From NCBI GenBank assembly GCA_937898445.1, contig CALEJY010000083.1:1-21146 (forward strand): DNA of 21,146 nt, in the 5' to 3' direction. Source of the DNA: an uncultured Candidatus Melainabacteria bacterium (lineage in GTDB: Bacteria; Cyanobacteriota; Vampirovibrionia; Gastranaerophilales; Gastranaerophilaceae). A program made the position numbers and the translations under genes. Shown piece after piece: positions 1 to 6,797 of the stretch (positions are counted from its first letter, which is position 1; each line of letters starts with the position of its first letter). The notes beneath the pieces were generated by a model. It ran no database searches and was not told the origin of the DNA. It saw only the letters and a program-made list of their open reading frames with translations.

Positions 1-4
1 GCTT

Positions 5-19
5 CTTTTTTTTTTTTTT
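5..19 (+). terminator. Tail of an upstream terminator (T-tract)
   Basis: A run of fourteen T follows GCTTC and directly abuts the first promoter-like element. It looks like the 3' end of an intrinsic terminator whose hairpin lies outside the window. Only the T-tract is visible, so the call is weak. Confidence 0.3.
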
Positions 20-44
20 CGCAATTTAAACATATTCTATAATG
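20..44 (+). promoter_or_regulatory. 25-bp phage promoter-like element, copy 1
   Basis: The element runs from CGCAA through an A/T-rich middle and CATATTC to TATAATG. It is one of eight copies in the window with a fixed length of 25 bases from the first C to the final G. There is no TTGACA at the usual -35 distance. The Shine-Dalgarno GGAGG of the first gene starts on the last base of the element, so host-type initiation about 7 bases after TATAAT would exclude it from the mRNA. Confidence 0.7.
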
Positions 45-56
45 GAGGAAATAATT

Positions 57-239
57 ATGGAAAATGATTTAGACGCACTACTATTAGACGCACTACTAGA
101 TGAGTATGATAGATTAACGGAGGATTTATATTTCTGTAAAGCAGACTTATCTAAAAGACGTAAGTTGCTTGAAAGAAGATTAAGTGTTCGTAGATCAATC
201 GAAAATTTAATTGCGACGGATAAGGCATTATCTAAGTAA
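57..239 (+). CDS. Small acidic/basic helical protein, unknown function
   Basis: This 60-residue protein is first in the operon behind promoter element 1. I prefer the ATG at 57 over the in-frame ATG at 42, because the latter lies in the promoter's TATAATG while GGAGG at 44-48 is 8 bases before 57. The N-terminus is acidic and Leu/Asp-rich with a repeated LLLDALLDE pattern. The C-terminal half is basic (KRRKLLERRLSVRR). It is probably all helical, perhaps a short coiled coil. There is no membrane segment. The gene ends in Ser-Lys-stop inside an 84-bp sequence repeated exactly at 13550, so it belongs to a recurring cassette of promoter, short gene and hairpin. I do not recognise the family. Confidence 0.7.
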   Translation: MENDLDALLLDALLDEYDRLTEDLYFCKADLSKRRKLLERRLSVRRSIENLIATDKALSK

Positions 240-313
240 TTTCTTAAACTAAGGAATCAAACACGGTTCCTTAGGTTTTATGTTTTAAAAAAGGAGAAAA
301 ATAAAATGATTAA
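230..313 (+). repeat. 84-bp perfect direct repeat, copy 1
   Basis: Bases 230-313 are identical to 13550-13633. The repeat spans the last codons and stop of one small gene, an intergenic hairpin, a Shine-Dalgarno (AAAAAAGGAG) and the start codon of the next gene. The flanking coding sequences are unrelated, so the match is not a duplicated gene. It points to a recent duplication or gene conversion of the intergenic cassette. Confidence 0.9.
246..278 (+). terminator. Intergenic hairpin with AAACAC loop (attenuator or processing site)
   Basis: The arms AAACTAAGGAATC and GGTTCCTTAGGTTT pair almost fully, with one bulged G, around the loop AAACAC. The following TTTTATGTTTT is only a weak T-tract, so this may be a partial terminator, an RNA-processing site or a stabiliser. 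Similar hairpins with AAACA in the loop occur at 1548, 4353, 13566 and 14756. Confidence 0.6.
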
Positions 314-437
314 ATATTATAATGATTATTCTTATGTTTTGAAAGAATATGATGAGAATGGTGTATGTAAAAAAAATATAGAATTTGTTTCTGATGCAGA
401 GGCCTATGAATATTTGAAGGAAAACAATTATGAATGA
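306..437 (+). CDS. Small tyrosine-rich protein, unknown function
   Basis: This 43-residue frame starts at ATG 306 with a good Shine-Dalgarno (AAAAAAGGAG near 290-297). It overlaps the next gene by 8 bases (ATGAATGA), the translational coupling seen elsewhere here. The peptide is soluble and rich in Tyr, Glu and Asp (starts MIKYYNDYSYVLKEYDENG). The C-terminal segment EFVSDAEAYEYLKENNYE looks helical. I do not recognise the family. Support comes from the ribosome site and coupling. Confidence 0.6.
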   Translation: MIKYYNDYSYVLKEYDENGVCKKNIEFVSDAEAYEYLKENNYE

Positions 438-636
438 AAAATGGTATTATTTATATTCTATATGCCCTATTTGTGGAAATATGAACCAAACCAATGCGAA
501 TAAATATCCATATCTTTTTTATAATGAAGGATATTATGATATACAATGTCACGAATGTGGCTATGCATATAAAGGCAATATTAGAAAATCAATGATTTCT
601 GGATGGACTAGAATGGAGTTAAATAATGTTAAATAA
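430..636 (+). CDS. Zinc-ribbon protein
   Basis: This 68-residue protein has two Cys pairs, CPIC (C12, C15) and CHEC (C40, C43), spaced as in a zinc ribbon. It is rich in aromatic residues between the pairs. Such phage proteins often act as nucleic-acid or protein adaptors, but nothing here identifies a partner. Start and stop both overlap the neighbouring genes, 8 bases upstream and 11 downstream, so it is translated as part of the operon from promoter element 1. Function beyond zinc binding is unknown. Confidence 0.75.
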   Translation: MNEKWYYLYSICPICGNMNQTNANKYPYLFYNEGYYDIQCHECGYAYKGNIRKSMISGWTRMELNNVK

Positions 637-868
637 AAGTAGTATTTTAAAAATAATAGGAGCATCTTCAATATTTATTGGCGGTTTTATAGTAGGAAAA
701 ATTGCTAATAAAAAGCCAGAAACTAAAGGATCTATTGTTGTAAGTAAATCTACTAAAAATCAAGCAGAACTATATTTGCAAATAAATACAAATATTGATG
801 ATTTATGCTCCGAAAAATATGTTATACTAAAAGTTATTAAACAAAAGTATAATTTTGCGAAAGCTTAA
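626..868 (+). CDS. Small membrane-anchored conserved phage protein
   Basis: This 80-residue protein has one N-terminal membrane segment (about residues 8-27, IIGASSIFIGGFIVG). A short cytoplasmic domain follows (GSIVVSK, AELYLQI, DDLCSEKYVILKV). That domain resembles a widespread Bacillota phage family with the pattern G-[IL]-hh...YLhL...YV-hhV, from memory and without an alignment. It overlaps the zinc-ribbon gene by 11 bases (ATGTTAAATAA). It is the last gene before promoter element 2. Function is unknown. Confidence 0.7.
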   Translation: MLNKSSILKIIGASSIFIGGFIVGKIANKKPETKGSIVVSKSTKNQAELYLQINTNIDDLCSEKYVILKVIKQKYNFAKA

Positions 869-869
869 T

Positions 870-894
870 TACAAAAAATACATGTCTTATAATG
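870..894 (+). promoter_or_regulatory. 25-bp phage promoter-like element, copy 2
   Basis: This is the most divergent copy. It begins TACAA instead of CGCAA and has CATGTCT before TATAATG, but keeps the exact 25-base length. It lies just after the stop of the previous gene. The Shine-Dalgarno AGGAGG (914-919) is about 20 bases downstream. Confidence 0.55.
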
Positions 895-927
895 AAAGTA
901 ACTGTTATTATTTAGGAGGATAAAACA

Positions 928-1530
928 ATGAATGAAACAGATTTACAAAAAATAGAAGAAGGTTTTGCCCAAACAATAGATGTGTATAATTCTATTGGGT
1001 TAACTGAGCCTGATAAAACAAAGTATTTAGGAATAATGCAAAAAGAATCTAGTATTATTTCAAATGAAGAAAAACGTAAAGAAGATTTAATTTTTCAAAA
1101 AGAAAGATTTGAATTAGAAAAAGATCATAAATATTTTGAAGAAAATCTAGCAAAAGAAAAACTTAAACAAGAATCAAAATGGCATGATGATGAATGTACT
1201 AATAAAAAAGACATGTTCGAATATCAAAAAAATAAAGATAAAAATGATTATGATATTCAGAAATTGCGTTTTGAATTGGATAAGCAACGTTTAGATTTTG
1301 AACAAAAGGATCTAGAATTTAAAAGAGATCAAGCGAAAAATGAATCAAAATATCGTTGGTTGACATTTGGAATAACTACTGTATTAGGATTTGCACAATT
1401 TGTTATGTCATTATATGTTTACAGGAAATTAGCCTATACGAATCTAAAGCTAATATATTGTGATGAAGGTAGACCTACTACTGATTATAAAGATGCAATC
1501 AAAAATGTTCAAAATATGATTAAAAAATAA
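928..1530 (+). CDS. Coiled-coil protein with C-terminal membrane segment
   Basis: The 200-residue protein starts 8 bases after AGGAGG. Residues about 40-140 are a long charged coiled coil rich in Glu, Lys, Gln and Asp (for example KERFELEKDHKYFEENLAKE). A membrane segment follows at about 144-166 (WLTFGITTVLGFAQFVMSLYVY), then about 35 soluble residues. This layout recurs in Clostridia phages near DUF6353 genes, and I know of no experimental function. Promoter element 2 precedes it, and a hairpin and promoter element 3 follow, so it may be a single-gene unit. A tail-anchored scaffold or membrane organiser is plausible but unproven. Confidence 0.75.
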   Translation: MNETDLQKIEEGFAQTIDVYNSIGLTEPDKTKYLGIMQKESSIISNEEKRKEDLIFQKERFELEKDHKYFEENLAKEKLKQESKWHDDECTNKKDMFEYQKNKDKNDYDIQKLRFELDKQRLDFEQKDLEFKRDQAKNESKYRWLTFGITTVLGFAQFVMSLYVYRKLAYTNLKLIYCDEGRPTTDYKDAIKNVQNMIKK

Positions 1531-1547
1531 AGTACTTATCAAAGTTT

Positions 1548-1569
1548 AAGAGATCAAACATGGTCTCTT
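1548..1569 (+). terminator. Intergenic hairpin with AAACAT loop
   Basis: AAGAGATC (1548-1555) pairs with GGTCTCTT (1562-1569), including one T-G wobble, around loop AAACAT. The flanking sequence after it (AGATTTTATAGTTT) is a poor T-tract. It sits between the coiled-coil gene and promoter element 3 and has the same loop sequence as the hairpins at 246 and 13566. Confidence 0.55.
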
Positions 1570-1588
1570 AGATTTTATAGTTTAACAC

Positions 1589-1613
1589 CGCAATAATTTC
1601 ATATTTTATAATG
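1589..1613 (+). promoter_or_regulatory. 25-bp phage promoter-like element, copy 3
   Basis: It runs from CGCAATAATTT through CATATTT to TATAATG, 25 bases. The Shine-Dalgarno AAAAGGAG of the next gene begins 2 bases after the element, so initiation inside or at the end of TATAATG is needed to keep the ribosome site on the transcript. Confidence 0.7.
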
Positions 1614-1628
1614 AAAAGGAGAAAAGAT

Positions 1629-1844
1629 ATGAATTTCAAAACTGTATCTAGTATCGGGCAATTAATTTTCGCAGGAATTGGAGCTATTGCTGCAGTTGCG
1701 AGTACTATTGACTCTATTAAAAATGGAGATAAGCGTGCTGCAATTACAGGAACTTATGCTGGCAAATCCGCTGTAGATGAAACTGCTAAAAGATATAATA
1801 GAACATTAGGTGGATATATAATAGAAGAACCTGATCAAAACTAA
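1629..1844 (+). CDS. Small single-pass membrane protein
   Basis: The 71-residue protein is predicted from ATG 1629. The in-frame ATG at 1611 is inside the promoter element, and GGAG at 1618-1621 lies 7 bases before 1629. One hydrophobic Ala/Gly-rich segment covers about residues 9-28 (IGQLIFAGIGAIAAVASTI). A basic, soluble C-terminus follows. The gene lies between promoter element 3 and a good intrinsic terminator, so it can be made as a short separate message. Family and function not recognised. Confidence 0.75.
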   Translation: MNFKTVSSIGQLIFAGIGAIAAVASTIDSIKNGDKRAAITGTYAGKSAVDETAKRYNRTLGGYIIEEPDQN

Positions 1845-1881
1845 AAGTATTGAGTCTTACATAGACTCTTGCTTTTTTTTT
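1843..1881 (+). terminator. Intrinsic terminator
   Basis: GAGTCT (1852-1857) pairs with AGACTC (1863-1868), with an outer AAAAG/CTTTT stem, followed by nine T. The hairpin starts at the stop codon of the preceding gene. The next gene has no promoter-like element of its own, so read-through is expected. Confidence 0.75.
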
Positions 1882-1903
1882 GTATAAAGGTATTGGAGAA
1901 TCA

Positions 1904-2215
1904 ATGTATTTAGATTTTATATTTAAAATTGCAGCCTATATAGAAAAACATTATTCAGAGCCATCTATTACTATGAATAAAAAGAAATTTTATAAACGAT
2001 CTGCTGAATGTTTTATATTAAATAATGCCATTATTAAATGTTTAGATAATCAAAATGAAAATCCATTAAGTATTTTTGATAATCTAATATTAGAGAATAT
2101 ATTGGCTTATAAAGAATGCGTTCAATTAGAGAGTAAGTATTTGCATTTAATATTTATTAATGCATTAATGGCTGTTAGAAATTTTATTTTAGTTAACGAA
2201 AAGGAGTTAATATGA
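1904..2215 (+). CDS. Helical protein, unknown function
   Basis: The 103-residue protein starts at ATG 1904, with GGAG at 1895-1898 five bases upstream. The longer frame from TTG 1880 would begin inside the terminator T-tract. The sequence is mostly helical, with aromatic and Cys residues scattered and no clear membrane segment or motif. It ends in an ATGA overlap with the first DUF6353 gene, suggesting coupled translation. I do not recognise it. Confidence 0.65.
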   Translation: MYLDFIFKIAAYIEKHYSEPSITMNKKKFYKRSAECFILNNAIIKCLDNQNENPLSIFDNLILENILAYKECVQLESKYLHLIFINALMAVRNFILVNEKELI

Positions 2216-3246
2216 ACGAAACTAAAAAAGTACTTCCTATTATATTATCAATAATAGGATCATTAGGAACTATTGGTACCGCTGTGCTAGTAGCAAAGGA
2301 AACACCAAAAGTTCAAGAAAAACTTAAAGAAAAAAAAGATATTTCAAAATTAGAATATTTAAAAATATTAGGGAAAGGATATTTACCAGCAATATTAACT
2401 GGAGCAGCTACAATATCCTCAATAACAGCGTCAACAATTATATCTAAAAAAACAGAAGCATCTTTAATAGCTACTACTGCTGTTTTAAGTCAAGGCTGGA
2501 ATAAATACAAATACAAAATCAAAAATGTATTAGGTGTTGATGGAGAGAAAAAAATAACTGATTTAATATCAAAAGATGAGTATAAAGAACAATATAAAAA
2601 TATAACTAAAGAAACTAATCCTAGAAAACAGCTTTATTGGGAAGAGCATATTGGTTTTTTTGAATGTGACCCTGTTGATTTTATGTCGGCTTTAAATGAC
2701 TTAAATCAACGTCTTCATTCTCCTGATCCAGATATTAATGGAACATTCTATTGGACAAGTTTAATGATATTTGTACAAGATGCTAAAGCTAAAGTGTTTA
2801 ATAAAAAAGCTTTAGAAGGATGTAAAAATATCGGATGGACATCAGACTATTTATTAGAAGCATATGGAGCACAGTGTGTATGGGTTCATCCTAACTACAC
2901 CAAAGTAATTGATAAAAGTACAAAAGAATTGAAATATATTAAAGTGGATTTTTGGGAAGAACCAATTATTCTTCAAGAAAGTGAAATGTCTAGATTACAT
3001 TACAAATCTAGAAAAGATTTTGAACATGAAGCCGAAATTGATGAGCATTTATCTTATTATATAGATGAGGATATTGTTAGAGAAAAACCAGAATGTTCAT
3101 TGGAAAATGATGATTTAGCGCATTTAATACCTAGTCAGCAAACTGATATTTTAGAAGAATTATATAGTGACGGCTCTAATCCAAATGCACCAGAAGAAAA
3201 CAATTTGAAAGTAACTCTTCCGGACGAGCATACTATACCAGAATAA
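2212..3246 (+). CDS. DUF6353-like phage membrane protein, paralog 1
   Basis: The 344-residue protein has two N-terminal membrane segments, about residues 8-25 (VLPIILSIIGSLGTIGTAVLVA) and 54-75 (YLPAILTGAATISSITAS). A short basic-acidic stretch lies between them and a long soluble C-terminal domain follows. The order of TM, KxxKLEYLKILGKGYLP, TM, WNKYKYKIKNVLG, then a conserved region around 140-240 fits DUF6353 as I remember it. That family is common in Clostridia phages and has no known function. It is the longest of three paralogs here and carries an extra acidic tail of about 60 residues. It begins in an ATGA overlap with the gene before it. Confidence 0.75.
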   Translation: MNETKKVLPIILSIIGSLGTIGTAVLVAKETPKVQEKLKEKKDISKLEYLKILGKGYLPAILTGAATISSITASTIISKKTEASLIATTAVLSQGWNKYKYKIKNVLGVDGEKKITDLISKDEYKEQYKNITKETNPRKQLYWEEHIGFFECDPVDFMSALNDLNQRLHSPDPDINGTFYWTSLMIFVQDAKAKVFNKKALEGCKNIGWTSDYLLEAYGAQCVWVHPNYTKVIDKSTKELKYIKVDFWEEPIILQESEMSRLHYKSRKDFEHEAEIDEHLSYYIDEDIVREKPECSLENDDLAHLIPSQQTDILEELYSDGSNPNAPEENNLKVTLPDEHTIPE

Positions 3247-3254
3247 AGGAGAAA

Positions 3255-4022
3255 ATGATGAATAATCCATTAACATATATAAAGCCTTTTATATCAAAAC
3301 ATGAACCAGAAATTTTAATGTCGATGGGAATTGGGGGAATGATATTTTCACTAGCATGGGGTATAAACGCTAGTTTTAAAGCGGCTCGTGCTATTGACAA
3401 ATACAAAGAAACTTATGGAAAAGATAAGTTGGCAATAAAAGAAACTATAAAATTAACTTGGAAATTATATTTACCAACAGTATTATCTGTTGCAGCATCA
3501 GTTCCATGTATAATAATGAGCAATCGAGTATCGAATAAACGCTATGCAGCAATAGCAACTGCATATACAATATCGGAAGCTGCTCTCCAAGAATACAAAG
3601 ATAAAACTAAAGAAATTGTTGGTGAAAAGAAGACTAAACAAATAGAAGAATCTATATCTGAAGATAGGGTCACTAAAACTTATACGGGTGGCAATCAAAT
3701 AATATTAACTGGAAATGGTGATAGTTTATTTTACGAGCCATTATCAGGAAGATATTTTAAATCAAATTGGAATGATATTTTAAGAGCGGCAAATGAATTA
3801 AATGCTCGGGCCATTTCAAATATGTCTGGACAAACGACATTAAATGATTGGTTTGAAAAAATAGGACTTGAAACCACTGAAATCGGAGAAACTTTGGGTT
3901 GGGATTTGATGAATAATTCAACAGATTTAATCGACATTTCAATAAGTTCACATATTACAAAAGATAATATACCATGTGGCGCTATTTATTATAATAGGCA
4001 ACCAATAACATTACAAGAATAA
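3255..4022 (+). CDS. DUF6353-like phage membrane protein, paralog 2
   Basis: The 255-residue protein starts at ATG 3255 or the adjoining in-frame ATG 3258, after AAAGGAG. Membrane segments lie at about 21-40 and 71-90. The central region has the family hallmarks LFYEPLSGRYFKSNWNDIL, ANELNARA and IGETLGWDLM. This is the best DUF6353 match of the three by length and motif. Function is unknown, and membrane localisation is clear from sequence. It follows paralog 1 by 8 bases and ends just before promoter element 4. Confidence 0.8.
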   Translation: MMNNPLTYIKPFISKHEPEILMSMGIGGMIFSLAWGINASFKAARAIDKYKETYGKDKLAIKETIKLTWKLYLPTVLSVAASVPCIIMSNRVSNKRYAAIATAYTISEAALQEYKDKTKEIVGEKKTKQIEESISEDRVTKTYTGGNQIILTGNGDSLFYEPLSGRYFKSNWNDILRAANELNARAISNMSGQTTLNDWFEKIGLETTEIGETLGWDLMNNSTDLIDISISSHITKDNIPCGAIYYNRQPITLQE

Positions 4023-4037
4023 TTTATAAAATAAGTT

Positions 4038-4062
4038 CGCAATAAATACATATTATATAATG
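4038..4062 (+). promoter_or_regulatory. 25-bp phage promoter-like element, copy 4
   Basis: It runs from CGCAATAAATA through CATATTA to TATAATG, 25 bases. It lies just after the second DUF6353 gene. A 40-base leader and a strong AGGAGG (about 4089-4095) separate it from the next start. It is the last element before the replication genes, which suggests a unit of about 9 kb reaching 13382. Confidence 0.7.
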
Positions 4063-4102
4063 GAAGAAATTCCAAATGAACAATATTAGGAGGAATTAAT
4101 AA

Positions 4103-4300
4103 ATGGATAACAATACTGTTCAAGAAACTGTTTCCGCAACAACTAATGCTGTTGCTACCACTTCTGGTATGAGTGGAAAAACCAAGATTATTATTGCTGC
4201 TTCTACCGCCCTTGCTGGCGTTGGAGTTGGAGTATTTTTCTTAGTTCGCAAGCTTCATGCAAAGAAGAAAGCTTCACAAAAAGTTTTGGAATCAAAGTAA
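4103..4300 (+). CDS. Small single-pass membrane protein, probably highly expressed
   Basis: The 65-residue protein has a Thr/Ala/Ser-rich N-terminus (about 1-26), one membrane segment (about 28-48, IIIAASTALAGVGVGVFFLV) and a Lys-rich tail. It has its own promoter-like element, an untranslated leader, AGGAGG at ideal spacing and a strong terminator. Its codons (GCC, GGC, ACC, CGC, AAG) are less A/T-biased than those of its neighbours. Together these suggest high expression. It could be a structural or membrane-coating component. The family is not recognised and a holin seems less likely with one segment. Confidence 0.75.
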   Translation: MDNNTVQETVSATTNAVATTSGMSGKTKIIIAASTALAGVGVGVFFLVRKLHAKKKASQKVLESK

Positions 4301-4352
4301 TTGAATATATTTAATAAAAAACTATTACTAAATATAGTTCATTTAAATTATT

Positions 4353-4393
4353 AAACTAGGAATCGTCTAAACAACGGTTCTTAGTTTTTTTTT
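4353..4393 (+). terminator. Strong intrinsic terminator, AAACAA loop
   Basis: A 13-bp stem with two G-T wobbles is formed by AAACTAGGAATCG (4353-4365) and CGGTTCTTAGTTT (4375-4387) around a 9-base loop containing AAACAA. The T-run is nine long, 4385-4393. This is the clearest intrinsic terminator of the loop-AAACA hairpin family. It lies between the abundant-looking membrane protein and the rest of the operon. Confidence 0.8.
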
Positions 4394-4413
4394 ACGAAAG
4401 GATATTTTAATTA

Positions 4414-5040
4414 ATGGAAGAATTTAAAACGAACTCAAATGCATCAAAAGAAGAAAAACTTCCAGGACCATCAAAAGTAGCACCGATAACGACTAATGTT
4501 AAGATAAAAAACAATCAGTCTGAAAAGAAACCATTTAAAAAATTCTTTGCAGAAGATGCTAAAACAGTTGGAAGTCATGTTGTAGAATCGGTAGTCGTCC
4601 CTAGTTTGCAAAAATTATTAAGTGATGCAGTTAAAGGGGCTGTCGACTGGCTTATTTATGGAGCACGCGGATCGAATAACCAACGTTCTGGAGTAGGAAC
4701 AGTGTCATATTCTTCATATTATCGTCAACCAAATACTTTAAATGGTCCTTATCAACCAGTAGGAACTACGCAAGGACAGTCAATGCAAAAACCAAATGCT
4801 TTAACTGTTAATGAAATAATGTTTTATGATAGAGGCGAAGCTGAAAAAGTTTTACAATGCTTATGCGAAAGTTTAGAAAGATACGGAACAGTTGCAGTTG
4901 CAGACTTTTATGATTTGGTCGGCCAACGTTGCTCATATACTGATCAAAAATATGGATGGTATGATTTAAGGCCCGCTCAAATAATTAGAGCATGCGATGG
5001 GTATATTATCCAATTTCCAAAAATACAACCAATAGAATAA
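4414..5040 (+). CDS. Conserved phage protein, DUF6353-associated, unknown function
   Basis: The 208-residue soluble protein has a disordered Lys/Pro-rich N-terminus (1-45). A conserved segment follows at about 45-90 (FFAEDAKTVGSHVV, then VVPSLQKLLSDAVKGAVDWLIYG). After a Ser/Tyr/Pro-rich linker comes a C-terminal domain (about 130-205) with RGEAEKVLQCLCE, VAVADFYDLVG, YTDQKYGWYDLR and GYIIQFPKIQPI. I recognise this pattern from many Clostridia phages, where it sits beside DUF6353 genes, but know no function for it. The Shine-Dalgarno (AAAGGA) is about 12 bases before ATG 4414, longer than usual. Confidence 0.75.
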   Translation: MEEFKTNSNASKEEKLPGPSKVAPITTNVKIKNNQSEKKPFKKFFAEDAKTVGSHVVESVVVPSLQKLLSDAVKGAVDWLIYGARGSNNQRSGVGTVSYSSYYRQPNTLNGPYQPVGTTQGQSMQKPNALTVNEIMFYDRGEAEKVLQCLCESLERYGTVAVADFYDLVGQRCSYTDQKYGWYDLRPAQIIRACDGYIIQFPKIQPIE

Positions 5041-5052
5041 AGGAGAAAATAA

Positions 5053-6042
5053 ATGAATAATTTAACAAAAGCATTCTCAGAAATTAAATTCTGGGGTACA
5101 CAACATAGTCCAGAACTATTAATTGCTAGTGGAATAGGATTAGCATTAAGTTCTGTTATTTTGGCGTGTGTAGCTACGAATAAAATAAAGCAACCAATTG
5201 AGAGAGCTACTATTAAAATCAAAGATACGCATGCCGCAATGAATGATTCTTATAAAATTCAAAATGGATTATATTCTGTTGAAGAAGGAAGAAAAGAATT
5301 AACAAAAACATATTTAAAAATTGCTGGAAAACTGCTATGGACTTATACACCAGCTATATTAACTTTTGGTTTATCAGTATCGTGCATATTAGGATCTCAT
5401 AAAATAATGAAGGGACGCAATATTGCATTAGCAGCTGCATATACTACATTAGAAAATGGATATAAAGCTTATAGAAATAGGGTTAAAGAAAAACTTGGAG
5501 AAGAAGCAGAAGATGCTTTATATAAAAATATTACAACAGAAACAAAACAAGTTCAAGATAAGAATGGTGAATTGAAATCTACAAAAGTTAATATTCCACA
5601 CTTAGATCAAAACTCGAATCCATATTCTGCATTATATACTTGCGGAAATCGTGGATGGGAAAGAAATGCCGTTTTAAATTATGAATTTTTAATGACACAA
5701 CAATCATATTTAAATAGAAAACTACAGGCTCAAGGATTTTTATTTTTGAGCGATGTTTATGACGCTTTGGGGTTTGATGCATCTATGTTGGGAGCTGATA
5801 AAATCAGAGCATCTCATATTTTAGGATGGATATATGATTTGAAAGATCAGAGTAGAGACAACTATGTATCGTTTGGATTAACAAATCCTAATGATATTAC
5901 AAAAACAAATGTCCAAAAACAATTAGAATCTAATGAACCTAGCTTCTGGCTTGAATTTAATTGCGACGGTGACATTTTAAATCTAAATAAAGATCCAAAT
6001 AAGAAAACATTCAGTAATTATGCGAAGGAGGGCTGCTGTTAA
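5053..6042 (+). CDS. DUF6353-like phage membrane protein, paralog 3
   Basis: The 329-residue protein has membrane segments at about 17-37 (LLIASGIGLALSSVILACVA) and 96-114 (LLWTYTPAILTFGLSVSCILG). Soluble family motifs follow: IALAAAYTTLENGYKAYRNRVKEKLG, LNYEFLMTQQSYLNRKL, FLSDVYDALGFD and ILGWIYDL. It parallels paralogs 1 and 2 in layout and in the TAYTxxExxxxxYK(x)KxKExxG block after the second membrane segment. The start follows AAAGGAG by 8 bases. The end overlaps a strong ribosome site for a possible tiny membrane peptide. Function is unknown. Confidence 0.78.
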   Translation: MNNLTKAFSEIKFWGTQHSPELLIASGIGLALSSVILACVATNKIKQPIERATIKIKDTHAAMNDSYKIQNGLYSVEEGRKELTKTYLKIAGKLLWTYTPAILTFGLSVSCILGSHKIMKGRNIALAAAYTTLENGYKAYRNRVKEKLGEEAEDALYKNITTETKQVQDKNGELKSTKVNIPHLDQNSNPYSALYTCGNRGWERNAVLNYEFLMTQQSYLNRKLQAQGFLFLSDVYDALGFDASMLGADKIRASHILGWIYDLKDQSRDNYVSFGLTNPNDITKTNVQKQLESNEPSFWLEFNCDGDILNLNKDPNKKTFSNYAKEGCC

Positions 6043-6125
6043 TAGATTATAAATTTATAGAAGCCATTCTCACTGTTATATTCGGCGTATTAATGTTTAT
6101 ATTAGTATGCTTGTTACTATTTTAA
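6042..6125 (+). CDS. Possible 27-residue membrane peptide with non-standard start
   Basis: Directly after AAGGAGGG (6025-6032) an open frame encodes a peptide dominated by one membrane helix (FIEAILTVIFGVLMFILVCLLLF), ending at TAA 6123-6125. No ATG, GTG or TTG exists at its head. The in-frame choices are ATA 6042 (9 bases after the ribosome site) or CTG 6036. The strong ribosome site, the hydrophobic character and the fit between neighbours support a real gene. The unusual start keeps confidence low. Confidence 0.35.
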   Translation: MDYKFIEAILTVIFGVLMFILVCLLLF

Positions 6126-6137
6126 AGGAGAAATATA

Positions 6138-6797
6138 ATGAAGGTATTAAAAACTATATTAATAGTTGTTGCTGGTGCTAGTTGTGGACTAGCAACTGGA
6201 TATTTTATAGCAAAGAAAAAATATGAGAAAAAAGCAGATGACGAAATAAACTCTGTTAAAAAAGCTTTTAATGAACATCTAGATGAATTAAAAAAAGATA
6301 ATAAATTAAAAGACATTCCTATGACTAGAAATGGTTATAGCAAAAAAAAAATAGCAGAAAATAAAATTAAAAAAGAAACTAGTAGAGAACCATTACCGAC
6401 TGATCCAGTGATGAATAACTATAAAGATTATTCATCTCCATATAGATCTTCGGCAAAACCTAAATCAACGAAAGGAGAGAAAGCGCCATCAAAAGATAGA
6501 CCCTATATTATTAGCCCAGACGATTTCATGGCATCATCATATGAATCTTCTACATTATTATATTACGCAGATGGAGTTTTAGCAGACGACGATAATAATG
6601 TTATTAGTTCATATGAAGAATTAATAGGCCCCGAGGCATTAAATAGTTTTGGGCAATATCAAGAAGATACTGTTTTTGTTAGAAATGATAAACTAAAGGT
6701 AGATTTTGAAATTATATTAGATACAAGAGAGTTTTCTAAGATCCAGCCAATTGATAGTCCAAAACAAGTTCTTCAAGATGGCGAAATATATGAATGA
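6138..6797 (+). CDS. Membrane-anchored conserved phage protein
   Basis: The 219-residue protein has an N-terminal membrane segment (about 4-24), a charged helical and disordered linker (about 28-120), and a C-terminal domain (about 125-205). That domain carries RPYIISPDDF, SSTLLYYADGVLADD, IGPEALNSFGQYQEDTVFVRND and DFEIILDTREFSKI. It matches a family I remember as very common in Bacillota phages and integrative elements, with no assigned function. It is preceded by AAAGGAG and overlaps the next gene by ATGA. It belongs to the membrane cassette with the DUF6353 paralogs. Confidence 0.78.
   Translation: MKVLKTILIVVAGASCGLATGYFIAKKKYEKKADDEINSVKKAFNEHLDELKKDNKLKDIPMTRNGYSKKKIAENKIKKETSREPLPTDPVMNNYKDYSSPYRSSAKPKSTKGEKAPSKDRPYIISPDDFMASSYESSTLLYYADGVLADDDNNVISSYEELIGPEALNSFGQYQEDTVFVRNDKLKVDFEIILDTREFSKIQPIDSPKQVLQDGEIYE

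Noticed and set aside
42..56. ATG at 42 as start of the first gene
   Set aside because: It lies in TATAATG of the promoter element and has no ribosome site; ATG 57 is correctly spaced from GGAGG. The same reasoning rejects 1611 in favour of 1629.
1880..1903. TTG 1880 as start of the gene ending at 2215
   Set aside because: It lies in the terminator T-tract; ATG 1904 has GGAG five bases upstream.
3498..3951. Minus-strand frames here and elsewhere (4977, 5588, 6122, 7286, 8105, 9476, 10833, 10997, 12287, 13352, 15948, 18021, 19154, 19909, 20280)
   Set aside because: All lie opposite well-supported + strand genes, lack ribosome sites or recognisable domains, and are expected shadows in AT-rich coding DNA.
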